Origin: Hydrogenibacillus schlegelii
GTDB taxonomy: Bacteria; Bacillota; Bacilli; Thermicanales; DSM-22653
Reading direction: 5' to 3'
Assembly: GCF_001653195.1 (NCBI RefSeq)
Contig: NZ_JXBB01000015.1
Location: forward strand, 1 to 34,198
Length of the DNA stretch: 34,198 nucleotides
The position numbers were made by a program, and so were the translations under genes. Positions 21,965-30,133 of this stretch are shown piece by piece; the stretch's first letter is position 1, and each line of letters starts with the position of its first letter. The notes below the pieces were generated by a model. That model was not told the DNA's origin. It ran no database searches and was given only the letters and a program-made list of their open reading frames with translations.

Positions 21965-23041
21965 CTATGTTCGCTCACGCGCCCCGTCGCCGAGCGAAAA
22001 ACGGTAGAACTTCGCTTCCAGGCCCGTAAGGTGCCGATATCGCGGGCCGACGTCGGCGATCAGCGCCGGCCCTTGATCTCGGTGCACGAGCGCGAGCACC
22101 GAGCCGCCAAAGCCGGCGCCCATCATCCGGGCGCCGAGGACGCCGGGCGCTTTGAGCAGAAGCTCGACGAGGGCGTCGATTTCCGGGCGGGTGACTTCAA
22201 AGAGAGATTGGAGCGACCGATGGGTTGCGGTAAGGAGCGCAGCAAAGGTGCGCAGATCACCGCTTCGGAGGGCATCCCGCGCTTTTAACACGCGGTCGTT
22301 TTCGGCGACGATGTGGTCGACGCGGCGAAGCGGAGCGCTCTCAGGCAAGAGAGGGCGAATCGCCGCCCATTCCTCTGGCCGGAGCGCTCCCAGGTGGGTG
22401 AGGGTCGGGCGGTGTCGACGGATCCACGATAAGGCCTGCTCGACTTCGTTGAGCCGATCGTTGTAGGCGGAATGGCGAAGGGACCGGCGTTTTCCGGAAT
22501 CGATGACCACGAGAACATATGGTTCCGGAGAAAAGGGAATCCATTCATAAGCCAGCGTGTGGGTGTCCAGAAAGAGCGCATGATTTTGCTTGCCGTAAGA
22601 GGCGGCGAAATGGTCCATGAGGCCGCATGCGACACCGACCGTTTCGTTTTCCGCCCTTTGCCCGATTTTCGCCCAGTGCTCTGGGCCGAGCGCCGTTTGG
22701 CCGAAGGTGTCGAAGATGAGCGCGATCAAAACCGTCAGCGACGCCGAGGAGGAAAGACCGGCGCCGACGGGAAGATCGCTGACGAGTTCGACGTTCATCC
22801 CGGGAAGGTCCGCAATCGGTCGGCCGGCGGCGCTTGCCACCTCCAACCAGGCGATGATCGCGCCGCGAACGTATTCGCCCCATCCGTCATCGCTTCGATC
22901 GACCACTCGGACCTCCCCGTGTTTGAGAGCACGGCGATCGATCTGAAGCCGCCCGGGAAATGACCGGGAGACGAACGTGATCGTCTCCCCGTTGTGGACG
23001 TTCACGACGCCCGTCGTGCCGGCGTCGATGGCCGCCGGCAT
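21965..23041 (-). pseudogene. galK: Galactokinase GalK lacking the N-terminal galactose-binding motif (probable pseudogene)
   Basis: From MPAAIDAGTTGVV onward it is a normal galactokinase (GHMP kinase): ATP loop PVGAGLSSSASLTV, catalytic Asp in CGLMDHFAASYGK, and the C-terminal MMGAGFGGSVLAL. It has about 358 residues against the usual 385-400. The missing part is the signature (GRVNLIGEHTDYNGG) that binds galactose. The bases just upstream read NTGRRTSSAFSRTGG in frame, while a shifted frame reads HLVGLQQD, an echo of NLIGEHTD. That suggests indels scrambled the motif. The open frame extends beyond 23041 but runs into the divergent regulator gene and shows no better start. Could still be a functional GHMP kinase with altered substrate, but decay is likelier. 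Confidence 0.72.
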
Positions 23042-23222
23042 GACGAGCCCTCCGGTCCTGCTGAAGGCCGACGAGGTGCGGCGGCCGGTGTTCGAGACGA
23101 CGGTGATCCACGCGGAGGCGGCGGTCGAGGGGCCCCTCGGGGGCGGGGGATACGGGGCAGACGGTTTGAAACGGGCAGGCGAGGTGTTCGGAAGGCGGGC
23201 GGGCCGATTCTCGGCGCCGCTT

Positions 23223-23256
23223 TTTAACCGTTGCTTAACATTCGCTGTGGTAATAA
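23223..23256 (+). promoter_or_regulatory. Promoter of the two-component operon with two phased response-regulator half-sites
   Basis: TTTAAC (23223-23228) and CTTAAC (23234-23239), 11 bp apart, then exactly 11 bases, then an extended -10 TGG-TAATAA (23248-23256). No -35 box at the normal place; the repeats take it. The same arrangement is found at 25375-25419, so the operon is probably autoregulated. Confidence 0.65.
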
Positions 23257-23272
23257 AGAGAAGGGACCGTGC

Positions 23273-24001
23273 ATGAACGATGAAGCATTGGCGGTTCGGG
23301 GGCTCGATGCCATGCGCCTTCTTCTCGTGGAGGATGAAGCGGACTTTGCGCAGGCGCTTGCTCGAAGGCTTTCGCGGGAAGGATTTGCCGTCGATATCGT
23401 CCACGACGGCGAAGCGGCTTTAGAGCTGGCGGACGTACATGCCTATGACCTGGTGCTTCTCGATCTCAACCTTCCCAAGATTGACGGACTTGACGTTTGC
23501 CGGGCGCTCCGGGCAAAACGGCCGGAGCTTTTTATCATCATGCTGACGGCGCGCGATGGGCTCCAGGATAAGATCGCCGGGCTGGAAGAAGGCGCCGATG
23601 ACTACATCGTCAAACCCTTTCATTTCGCCGAACTTCTCGCCCGCATTCACGCCGTTCTCCGGCGCGATCCGCGCGCTCGCACGCCGGTTTTGACCGTCGG
23701 AACGCTGCGCCTCGATCCGCTGCGGCGCCTCGCCTGGCGGGGAGATGAGCGGCTGTCGTTGACGAAGAAAGAATTCGCCATCTTGGAATATCTCATGCGG
23801 CGTCCCGGCGAAGTCGTCACGCAGGAAGATCTGCTGGAACACGTCTGGGATGCATCGGCGAATCCGTTCACCGCCAGCGTTCGCGTACACATCCATGCGC
23901 TTCGGCGAAAGCTCGGCGACAGCGCCGATGCGCCGCGGTACATCGAAACTGTCCCCGGCGGGTATCGGTTGCGCACGGACGAATCCGAATCGAGGAGGTG
24001 A
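23273..24001 (+). CDS. OmpR/PhoB-family response regulator
   Basis: Receiver domain (RLLLVEDEADFAQALARRL, phospho-acceptor D64 in LVLLDLNLPKIDG, MLTARD, and the Lys of DDYIVKPF) and a C-terminal winged helix (LTKKEFAILEYLMRRPGEVVTQEDLLEHVWD, then VRVHIHALRRKLG and TVPGGYRL). 242 residues from ATG 23273, which has AGAAGGGA at about 23259-23266. The kinase starts 7 bp further on. It is the likely binder of the CTTAAC repeats upstream of itself and of the gene at 25474; PhoB/PhoP-type regulators bind direct repeats with an 11-bp period. Confidence 0.94.
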   Translation: MNDEALAVRGLDAMRLLLVEDEADFAQALARRLSREGFAVDIVHDGEAALELADVHAYDLVLLDLNLPKIDGLDVCRALRAKRPELFIIMLTARDGLQDKIAGLEEGADDYIVKPFHFAELLARIHAVLRRDPRARTPVLTVGTLRLDPLRRLAWRGDERLSLTKKEFAILEYLMRRPGEVVTQEDLLEHVWDASANPFTASVRVHIHALRRKLGDSADAPRYIETVPGGYRLRTDESESRR

Positions 24002-24007
24002 AGATGC

Positions 24008-25360
24008 GTGCGCCCCGTTTTTTGGAAGCGCCGCCTGACCCTGCGCAGTCGCCTCACCCTGTGGACTGCGGCTTTACTGCTTGTGATCGGAACGGCGGAG
24101 TGGCTCTTCATCGACGCCTTGGCATCTTCGCACCTTCCGCAAGCGCTCCTTGGGCCGCTCCGGATGGTGGAGATTTCTTTAAGCGCCGATCCCTTCATCT
24201 CCGGCGAATCCCCTCTTGATCCGCCGTCTTTTGATCGGGCGCCGACTGCGCCAGGTCCGCCGGCAGGCGGAAGCGAGAAGATCGCTCGCATCGAGCCGGA
24301 GACCAAAAGATCCGTAGCCGTTGAAAAACTTCCGCTTCCGCCGTTGACCGAAAAAGAAAACCATGGACTGTCGCTTCTTTCCATGCTGAACGCCGCCGTT
24401 TTGAAGGAATATCGCTGGATCTCGTTATTGACCGTCGCCCTGGCGACGATCTTCGGCGCGGTCGGCGCGTACGTCTTAAGCGGTCGGGCGCTGGATCCGG
24501 TGCGAAAGTTGTCCGAGGCGGTCCGCAACGTGCAGGTCGGTACGCTGGACGTGCGCCTGCCGGTCGAAGGGCCTCCGGATGAAGTGCGGGTGCTGGCCGA
24601 ATCGTTCAACGCTCTGTTGGCGCGCCTGGAGCGGTCGTTTCGACAGCAACGCGACTTCGTCGCCGCCACGGCCCACGAACTTCGCACGCCGCTCGCCGCG
24701 CTCCGCACGCTGTTGGATGACCAAGCGGCGGAATCAAAAAGGGGCCAAAACGGGAACGAAGAGACATGGAAGGGGTTGGATCGGGCGGTCGAGCGGCTCC
24801 AGGAGACGGTCGAAGGCCTATTGGTTCTGGCGCGGGGGGAAGGCAATCTGGAACGGGAGGCGGTGAGCCTTGCGGCCGTCCTTCTTGATGTCGTCGAGGA
24901 ATTGTCGTCGCTTGCTGAAGCGCACGGCGTCACGCTGTCCGTCGACATCGACGATGCCGCGGAAGCCGAAGCTTTTGTCCTCGGCGATCGGCGGCTCATC
25001 GAACGGGCGGTCGCCAATCTCATCGACAATGCCGTGCGGTATAATCGCCCCGGTGGCCGCGTCTGGATCCGCCTCTTGTCCGACAACGGGGCGTTTTGGA
25101 CGATTCGTGTCGAGGATACCGGCATAGGGATTCCAAAAGAAGCGCAGGAGCGCATTTTTGAGCGTTTTTATCGCCTCGACGATTCGCGAAGTCGAAAGAG
25201 CGGCGGCGTCGGACTGGGTCTCGCCATCGTCCGCCATGTCGCCGAACTGCACGGGGGAACCGTCGAGGTGGAAAGTGCTCCGGGGAAAGGGAGCGTTTTT
25301 GCCCTCCGCTTTCCGCACGGCCGAGGACCATACCGAACGCCCATGAAACCCAAAACTTAA
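24008..25360 (+). CDS. Sensor histidine kinase (HAMP, HisKA, HATPase)
   Basis: 450 residues. Membrane segment 1 at about 15-32 (LTLWTAALLLVIGTAEWLF), an extracytoplasmic domain of about 100 residues with an acidic/Pro-rich middle, membrane segment 2 near 138-158 (LLTVALATIFGAVGAYVLSG), HAMP, the H-box with H223 (ATAHELRTPLAAL), N-box NLIDNAVRYN, G-boxes DTGIGIPKEAQERIFERFY and GGVGLGLAIVRH. GTG 24008 follows AGGAGGTGA at about 23994-24002, which spans the end of the regulator gene, so the pair is coupled. The sensor domain gives no ligand clue. Its stop overlaps the start of the repeat-rich promoter of the next gene. Confidence 0.93.
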   Translation: MRPVFWKRRLTLRSRLTLWTAALLLVIGTAEWLFIDALASSHLPQALLGPLRMVEISLSADPFISGESPLDPPSFDRAPTAPGPPAGGSEKIARIEPETKRSVAVEKLPLPPLTEKENHGLSLLSMLNAAVLKEYRWISLLTVALATIFGAVGAYVLSGRALDPVRKLSEAVRNVQVGTLDVRLPVEGPPDEVRVLAESFNALLARLERSFRQQRDFVAATAHELRTPLAALRTLLDDQAAESKRGQNGNEETWKGLDRAVERLQETVEGLLVLARGEGNLEREAVSLAAVLLDVVEELSSLAEAHGVTLSVDIDDAAEAEAFVLGDRRLIERAVANLIDNAVRYNRPGGRVWIRLLSDNGAFWTIRVEDTGIGIPKEAQERIFERFYRLDDSRSRKSGGVGLGLAIVRHVAELHGGTVEVESAPGKGSVFALRFPHGRGPYRTPMKPKT

Positions 25361-25362
25361 AA

Positions 25363-25419
25363 CTTAACAGAAGCCTTACCCAAAACTTAACGGGGGCTTA
25401 ATGCCCTCCGTTGTATGAT
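25363..25419 (+). promoter_or_regulatory. Promoter of the exported-protein gene with four phased CTTAAC-type half-sites
   Basis: CTTAAC (25363-25368), CTTACC (25375-25380), CTTAAC (25386-25391), CTTAAT (25397-25402): steps of 12, 11 and 11 bp, all on one face of the helix. Exactly 11 bases then lead to TATGAT (25414-25419). The -35 position is CGGGGG, so the promoter should need the bound regulator. Two half-sites with identical 11-base distance to the -10 occur upstream of the response regulator. Confidence 0.75.
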
Positions 25420-25473
25420 GGAAGCGGCGGAAAGGAGAGGGGAGGAAAACATCGCAAGGAGGCCTGAACGATC

Positions 25474-26175
25474 ATGAAAGTACAGCGAAAAGCATGGCTT
25501 TGGGCTGGAGCGTTCACGGTCTTTCTCTTTGGGCTTTCCATATTCGTACACCACTTGCGCTACGCTGCGGATGTCGCCTATGCTGCAAATGATGAAAGGA
25601 ACACTTCGTCGGTGATGGCGCCGCTCGGGATGTCAAACGCAAGCATAGATTCGTCGAAAATGAAGGACGTGAGCGCCCAGGAAAACGGGCCGGTGACGGT
25701 GACGACGAAAGGCAAGAAAACGCCCGCAAAACGCGTTCTTGAGGACGGTCAGAACACATCCGACCGCGTCACGGTCGGCGATCACCGCGTCAACGTTGCC
25801 GCGCCGGGAGAATGGGGCACAGGACAGACCCTCCCGTTCCCGTTTGACGAAGGGCAGACGAAGCACCTTCAAGACATCGGCGTTGAGGCGACCTACGCCA
25901 TCAATCTAACCATTCCGGGCCAGACGTTAGCGGCGTCCGAAACGTCGTGGTCCTTTACGCGCGGGGAAAAAGTGACCATTTCCCTTTCTTGGATTCCGCG
26001 GGATGCGAAGCTGTACGTCGGGTTGATCGATTCTGAAGGCAACTTCTATTTCGTGCCGTTTACCGGCGGGGCCGATCAAGAGACGTTTACGATTCAGGTC
26101 GCCGACCGTTATTCGATCGCGATCTACAATACCGATACGCATGAAGTGACGGTCCAAGGATACGTTACGCTTTAA
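25474..26175 (+). CDS. Exported protein of unknown function, likely target of the two-component system
   Basis: 233 residues I do not recognise. N-terminal signal or anchor (KAWLWAGAFTVFLFGLSIFVHHL, then AADVAYAAND, which could be a signal-peptidase site), a flexible Ser/Thr/Lys middle up to about residue 115, and a beta-rich C-terminal half (TYAINLTIPGQTL, KVTISLSWIPRDAKLYVGLIDSEGNFYFVPF, ADRYSIAIYNTDTHEVTVQGYVTL). The latter looks like a small Ig-like or jelly-roll sandwich domain exposed outside the cell. Start ATG 25474 with AAGGAGG at about 25456-25462. No other gene shares its transcript, and its promoter carries the CTTAAC array, so it is probably a main output of the adjoining sensor pair. 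Base composition is clearly less GC-rich than sbc or rbs. Confidence 0.8.
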   Translation: MKVQRKAWLWAGAFTVFLFGLSIFVHHLRYAADVAYAANDERNTSSVMAPLGMSNASIDSSKMKDVSAQENGPVTVTTKGKKTPAKRVLEDGQNTSDRVTVGDHRVNVAAPGEWGTGQTLPFPFDEGQTKHLQDIGVEATYAINLTIPGQTLAASETSWSFTRGEKVTISLSWIPRDAKLYVGLIDSEGNFYFVPFTGGADQETFTIQVADRYSIAIYNTDTHEVTVQGYVTL

Positions 26176-26185
26176 TGAATGCCGA

Positions 26186-26211
26186 CCTCCTCTCCTTTCC
26201 GCTTTTTTTTT
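26186..26211 (+). terminator. 3' end with nine-T run, complementary to the gene's own 5' leader
   Basis: CTCTCC... in full, 26189-26202 is the exact 14-base reverse complement of leader bases 25427-25440 (GCGGAAAGGAGAGG), and a run of nine T follows (26203-26211). There is no local hairpin, so a normal intrinsic terminator is not visible; the stem would have to form between the two ends of the mRNA. Confidence 0.4.
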
Positions 26212-26248
26212 GCAAAGGAATACTCTAAATTGCGTGGAGGTGGATGCC

Positions 26249-26299
26249 GTGGAGTACCAGGACGTGACCCTTTCGTTCTCCAAAGAAGTGTTGCGATAG
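26249..26299 (+). pseudogene. Antitoxin-like N-terminal fragment (16 codons)
   Basis: GTG start after GGAGGTG, encoding VEYQDVTLSFSKEVLR and then TAG. The sequence looks like the start of a ribbon-helix-helix or similar antitoxin, and a PIN-toxin-like fragment follows in the expected order. It is a decayed remnant or, less likely, a tiny peptide. The call rests on short similarity only. Confidence 0.4.
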
Positions 26300-26331
26300 G
26301 CAAAACACATTTGAATACGGGCCATGGCTGT

Positions 26332-26373
26332 CTAAGCGTTCAGGTGTTGCAGGAATTCTACGTGACGCTGACC
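26332..26373 (+). pseudogene. PIN-domain toxin fragment (VapC-like), cut by an IS end
   Basis: In frame LSVQVLQEFYVTLT, very close to the mid-domain motif of many PIN toxins (SVQVLQEFYVTVTRK). It stops exactly where the inverted right end of an IS605-type element begins. No start and no catalytic acidic residues remain, so it is inactive. Confidence 0.55.
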
Positions 26374-26462
26374 TCCTCCCCGGAATGAATTCCGGGGATT
26401 TCCGCACTTCCGGCACCGGAATCGGATGCCGGATCGGTTCTCTTTTGCGCAGTGCCCGCACC
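26370..26462 (-). mobile_element. Remnant of an IS605-type element (TnpB zinc ribbon fused to the right-end hairpin)
   Basis: Read on the minus strand: a TnpB zinc-ribbon piece (RCGHCAKENRSGIRFRCRKCG), then directly the terminal hairpin (26378-26397, stem CCCCGGAA/TTCCGGGG) and GGAGGAGGTCA. Compared with 13927-15683, about 220 bp are missing between the zinc ribbon and the hairpin, removing RuvC-III and nearly the whole omega RNA scaffold. The left part of the element is gone too. The last base of the TCAA end is changed (TCAG). Confidence 0.82.
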
Positions 26463-26464
26463 GC

Positions 26465-26563
26465 TGGGCGTACTGGGTCGACGAGCCGGTCGTCGTCGAC
26501 GGAAACCTCATCTCGGCCCGGCGGTCGCCGGATCTGCCGGCGTACGGCCGGGCGCTCGCTTAG
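26465..26563 (+). pseudogene. DJ-1/PfpI-family protein, C-terminal fragment
   Basis: AYWVDEPVVVDGNLISARRSPDLPAYGRALA and a TAG stop at 26561-26563. This is the characteristic ending of PfpI/DJ-1 class I amidotransferase-like proteins (GA.WVDE.VVVDGNLITSR.P.DLPAF...L). The N-terminal 80% with the catalytic Cys is absent; the fragment abuts the IS remnant. Confidence 0.72.
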
Positions 26564-26689
26564 GCGCTGGAGGAGAGGGACGCCTGAGCGTGCGTCCCGT
26601 TCAAGGCGATAGCGAGCCGGTCAGCAGTGAGCGGAAGCGAGATTTTGGGGTTCGGGCTCGGCGATGCGCGTTCGCAAGCGGCGCAGTCG

Positions 26690-28003
26690 TCAGCGAGGTC
26701 GCGCCGGGTCGAGGACGGCGTCGGCGTCGAAAAGGGGCCGCAGGAGGTCTTTTTGCGTCTTGAGGGCGATGCCGTCGATGTGCCGGCGGTCCATGAACGC
26801 CCAGTCTTGCTCCATCCGCAGGTAGGGTTTGGGTCCGACGCCGAAAAAGACGTGAAAGCCCTGGCTTTGGAGCCACCGGAATTTTGCGTCGGACGGCGGG
26901 ACGTGGCTTCCGAACGGATAGACGTAGAGAGGCGTCGGGCCGACGAGGGGCTCGACTTCGGTTTTCCACTTGCGGGTGTCTTCCTTGAGCCGTTCGAGGG
27001 AGATTTTCGCCACGTCGGGATGGCCGTAGCTGTGGGAGGCAAAGCGCCAGCCGGTCGCCTTGAGCCGTTCGACGACCCGAAGCGCCGCCTGCCGCTCCGC
27101 TTCGGCCTCCGGGCGCGCGGGGTTTTGCGTCCGGTAGCCGAGGATGCCTTCATAGCCGGTGAGGTTGAGGATGCCTTTGGCGCCGTCCAGCGAAAAATCG
27201 GGATGTTCAGAGACGAAGCGGTCGACGATCGGCACGATTTCGTCGTCCCGGGAGACGACCGGGCGCCCGTCGCGGTCGATCGACGCGGCGGCGACGTTCC
27301 CTTCTTCGTCCAGGACGAGCCGGACGGCGTTGCCGCGCCGGACCATGTACGGGTAGTAATTGAGGTCGTCGACGGAGAGGATGAGCGGTTTTTTGCCTTC
27401 GGGGAGGCGGAGCGTCTTTCGCGCGACGGTGCCGTCCTCCCGGACGTCCAGCACGTCGAAGATGTCGACGAGGAGGTAGCCGCGTTCGTAGAGGGAGGCG
27501 AGGATCTTTTTGAATTCGGGGACGGTGACGAAGTAGTCGTCGTAGCCTTTGGCCAGCCGGTCGCCGGTAAAGGCCCGCTCGGGATAGACGATGAGCGGGT
27601 GGAAAAAGAGGTGCTCGATCGGCCCGTCGTACGGAACGCGGGAAGCGGCGGCTCCGGCGGGGGTTCCGGCCGGCGTCCCGGCGGGATTTTCGGTCGGGGG
27701 GTCGGCGGAACGATCGGGCGCCGCGGCGGCCGGCCCGTTTCCGGACGAAGGCGGCGCGGACCGCTCGCCGGCGGCGGTCCCGACGGGGTCGCCGGTTGGG
27801 GCGGCGGCGCCGGATGAAGCGGATGAGCGCCCCGCGGCGCCGTTCGGACCCGGCGCGACGGTTTCTTTGGCCGCCCCTTTGGAGGCGGGGGGAGGGGAGA
27901 TGCCGGCGTTCGGGGAACAGGCGGCGAGGAGAAGGATCGCCAGCGATGCGGCGATCCCTCCGGCGACGATCCGGCGAAGGAAGGGCGCGGCCGGGGAGCG
28001 CAT
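26690..28003 (-). CDS. NodB-type polysaccharide deacetylase-like lipoprotein
   Basis: 437 residues: signal peptide with lipobox LLAAC (Cys near 29), a long Pro/Ala/Gly/Ser linker to about residue 120 that looks disordered, then a carbohydrate-esterase-4-like domain. The metal/catalytic pattern is visible as LSVDDLNYY (DD) and the later HSYGH (HxxxH), followed by LYVYPFGSHVPPSDAKFRWLQSQGFHVFFGVG. Likely a cell-wall or polysaccharide deacetylase anchored outside the membrane; the substrate is unknown. Start ATG 28003 with AAAGGAGT at about 28012-28019. It is transcribed alone, and its 3' end faces the gene graveyard. Confidence 0.88.
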   Translation of the reverse strand: MRSPAAPFLRRIVAGGIAASLAILLLAACSPNAGISPPPASKGAAKETVAPGPNGAAGRSSASSGAAAPTGDPVGTAAGERSAPPSSGNGPAAAAPDRSADPPTENPAGTPAGTPAGAAASRVPYDGPIEHLFFHPLIVYPERAFTGDRLAKGYDDYFVTVPEFKKILASLYERGYLLVDIFDVLDVREDGTVARKTLRLPEGKKPLILSVDDLNYYPYMVRRGNAVRLVLDEEGNVAAASIDRDGRPVVSRDDEIVPIVDRFVSEHPDFSLDGAKGILNLTGYEGILGYRTQNPARPEAEAERQAALRVVERLKATGWRFASHSYGHPDVAKISLERLKEDTRKWKTEVEPLVGPTPLYVYPFGSHVPPSDAKFRWLQSQGFHVFFGVGPKPYLRMEQDWAFMDRRHIDGIALKTQKDLLRPLFDADAVLDPARPR

Positions 28004-28180
28004 GGGGGCTACTCCTTTCGGGGCGTTTCGAAGAATGTCGCTTCTTGTCTGGCTCGTCTATTCTATCTGGACGAGATTCGGCGTCGCTTCGTTGCGGCCG
28101 GCGGCTGGATTTTGAGTTTTTTTCGCGTTATGATTGAAGTCATCGGTGCGGCGTCGGCAAGCCGTCGGCGCGGCGCCGGC

Positions 28181-28205
28181 GGAAGGCCGGCCGGCCTTTT
28201 CTTCC
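28181..28205 (+). terminator. GC-rich hairpin with T-run in the trpB2 leader
   Basis: AAGGCCGG/CCGGCCTT palindrome at 28183-28198, extended by GGAAG...CTTCC, with TTTTC following. It resembles an intrinsic terminator 90 bp upstream of trpB2. It could stop incoming transcription or act as a leader attenuator; no T-box core (GGGTGG.ACC) or Trp-rich leader peptide is visible. Confidence 0.5.
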
Positions 28206-28294
28206 AAACGTCGGTCCGGCCCGATCATCGGCCGGATTCGACGGGAAAATCCGACGAGACGAGAAAAAAACCGATGGAGAAGGGATGAGATGAG

Positions 28295-29665
28295 TTGAGC
28301 CGAGAGGAGACGAAGATCATCCTCTCCGAAGCGGAGCTTCCGACGCACTGGTACAACCTTCGGGCGGATCTTCCGGATGTGCCGCCGCCCCTCCATCCGG
28401 CGACGCAAAAGCCGCTTCGGCCGGAGGATCTGGCGGCGATCTTTCCGCCGGATCTCATCGAGCAGGAGATGAGCGCCGAGCGGTGGATCCCGATCCCGGA
28501 GCCGGTGCGGGAGATCTACCGCCTCTGGCGGCCGACGCCGCTTGTCCGGGCCCGGCGGCTGGAAGAAGCCCTCGGGACGCCGGCGAAGATTTTTTACAAG
28601 TATGAAGGCGGAAACGCGTCGGGCAGCCACAAGCTGAACACGGCGGTGGCGCAGGCGTACTACAACCGGAAGGCCGGCGTCCGGCGCCTGGCGACGGAGA
28701 CCGGCGCCGGGCAGTGGGGAACGGCGCTTTCCGTCGCCTGCCGCTTTTTTGGCCTGGAATGCACCGTCTATATGGTGAAGGTGAGCTACGAGCAAAAGCC
28801 GTACCGCCGGATCATGATGAACGTCTTCGGCGGCGAGGTGATCCCGTCGCCGAGCGAGCGGACGGCGGCCGGCCGGGCGGTGCTTAAGCGGGATCCGAAT
28901 TCTCCCGGAAGCCTCGGCATCGCCATCAGCGAGGCGGTGGAAGATGCGGCGACGCACGGCGATACGAACTACGCCCTCGGGAGCGTCCTCAATCACGTGG
29001 CGCTCCACCAGACGGTGATCGGCCTCGAAGCGCAAAAGCAGCTGGACGCGGTCGGCGAGCAGGCGGACATCGTCATCGCGTCCGCCGGCGGCGGGAGCAA
29101 TTTTGCCGGGCTCGCCTTTCCGTTCGTCTATGAACGGCTGACGACGGGGCGGGAGATCCGCTTCATCGCCGTCGAACCGGCGGCCTGCCCCACGCTGACG
29201 CGGGGGGCGTACGGGTACGATTTCGGCGATGTGGCGGGGCTGACGCCGCTTCTTCCGATGTACACGCTCGGGAGCGGCTTCATGCCGCCGGGGATTCACG
29301 CCGGCGGGCTCCGCTATCACGGGATGAGCCCGCTCGTGAGCGCCCTCTACCGGAAGGGGATCATCGAGGCCCGGGCGGTCGGCCAGCGGCGGGTCTTTGA
29401 GGCAGCGGTGCAGTTTGCCCGGGTGGAGGGGATCGTGCCGGCGCCGGAGTCGGCCCACGCGGTGCGGACGGCGATCGACGAGGCGCTCCGGGCGAAGGAG
29501 GAAGGGACGCGGCCGACGATCGTGTTCAATCTGAGCGGCCACGGCCATTTTGACCTCGCCGCGTACGAGGCGTATCTCGCCGGACGGCTGGACGATGTCG
29601 CGCCGGAGGAAGAGGAGCTCAAAAGGACGCTGGCCGGCGTCGTGCCGGTGGCGGAGGAGGCGTAG
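28295..29665 (+). CDS. trpB2: TrpB2-type tryptophan synthase beta chain
   Basis: 456-residue PLP enzyme of the TrpB2 group (the TrpB-like family), longer than TrpB1 (about 400) at the N-terminus. Lys in [15 protein letters not shown] binds [15 protein letters not shown] is the catalytic Glu region; [10 protein letters not shown] is the phosphate-binding loop; the tail [19 protein letters not shown] is typical. It makes tryptophan from indole and serine, or salvages indole. No trpA or other trp genes are nearby, as is common for TrpB2. Start TTG 28295, with AGAAGGGAT at about 28276-28284, is the best available. Confidence 0.93.
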   Translation: MSREETKIILSEAELPTHWYNLRADLPDVPPPLHPATQKPLRPEDLAAIFPPDLIEQEMSAERWIPIPEPVREIYRLWRPTPLVRARRLEEALGTPAKIFYKYEGGNASGSHKLNTAVAQAYYNRKAGVRRLATETGAGQWGTALSVACRFFGLECTVYMVKVSYEQKPYRRIMMNVFGGEVIPSPSERTAAGRAVLKRDPNSPGSLGIAISEAVEDAATHGDTNYALGSVLNHVALHQTVIGLEAQKQLDAVGEQADIVIASAGGGSNFAGLAFPFVYERLTTGREIRFIAVEPAACPTLTRGAYGYDFGDVAGLTPLLPMYTLGSGFMPPGIHAGGLRYHGMSPLVSALYRKGIIEARAVGQRRVFEAAVQFARVEGIVPAPESAHAVRTAIDEALRAKEEGTRPTIVFNLSGHGHFDLAAYEAYLAGRLDDVAPEEEELKRTLAGVVPVAEEA

Positions 29666-30133
29666 GCGGTCTTTCGGCTTTCGGCGCGGAAGCGGCGGGC
29701 CGGTTGTGAAAGGGCGAAATAACGCCGCAGCCGATGTCGGGCGGCCGATGCCGATCGGGAGGGGTCGGGAGCGGCAGCGCAGGGGGCAAAAAAGAGAGGC
29801 GGTCGCGGGGCACCGCCGCAGCGCACGGCAAAAAAAAAAACCGAAGGCGAATGCCATCGGTTTTTCGTTCCGTTCAGGAGGCTGCTGGGGTCGGCGTCGG
29901 CGCGCGTCCGATTTCGGATCTCGCCGACGATGATCCTTTGGCGGCGGCAAAAGGCCTCGGTCCTGGAGAGCTTCTGAAAGCTTCACAGCGCTGCGGACCG
30001 ATCGCGGGGGCGGAGACCGGCCCGGAAGGGCGGCCGACCGCGGGGCGGGAGTCCGATTGGGGGCCGACGGACCAGGTGTGAAGCCCGTCGCGCTACCCCA
30101 CCTGTTGTTTCCCCATGTGGGACGGCTCCGGCG
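29666..30133. other. Intergenic region between trpB2 and the ABC operon (468 bp)
   Basis: No gene with a credible ribosome site or family resemblance. It contains the A/T-flanked hairpin at 29836-29865 and, near the end of the minus-strand operon, CCCAC/GTGGG at about 30099-30121 without a T-run. Open frames here read as composition artefacts. Confidence 0.6.
29836..29865. terminator. Intrinsic terminator, A-run and T-run on either side
   Basis: CCGAAGGC (29841-29848) and GCCATCGG (29853-29860) with one A/A mismatch and loop GAAT, ten A before and TTTTT after. It can serve trpB2 on the plus strand and the ABC operon on the minus strand. Confidence 0.8.

Noticed and set aside
28004-28294. T-box riboswitch for trpB2
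   Set aside because: No specifier stem, no GGGTGG.ACC antiterminator core; only a simple hairpin is visible.
29734-30081. Plus-strand frame of 115 codons after trpB2
   Set aside because: It runs through the terminator hairpin at 29836-29865, has no ribosome site and low-complexity sequence.
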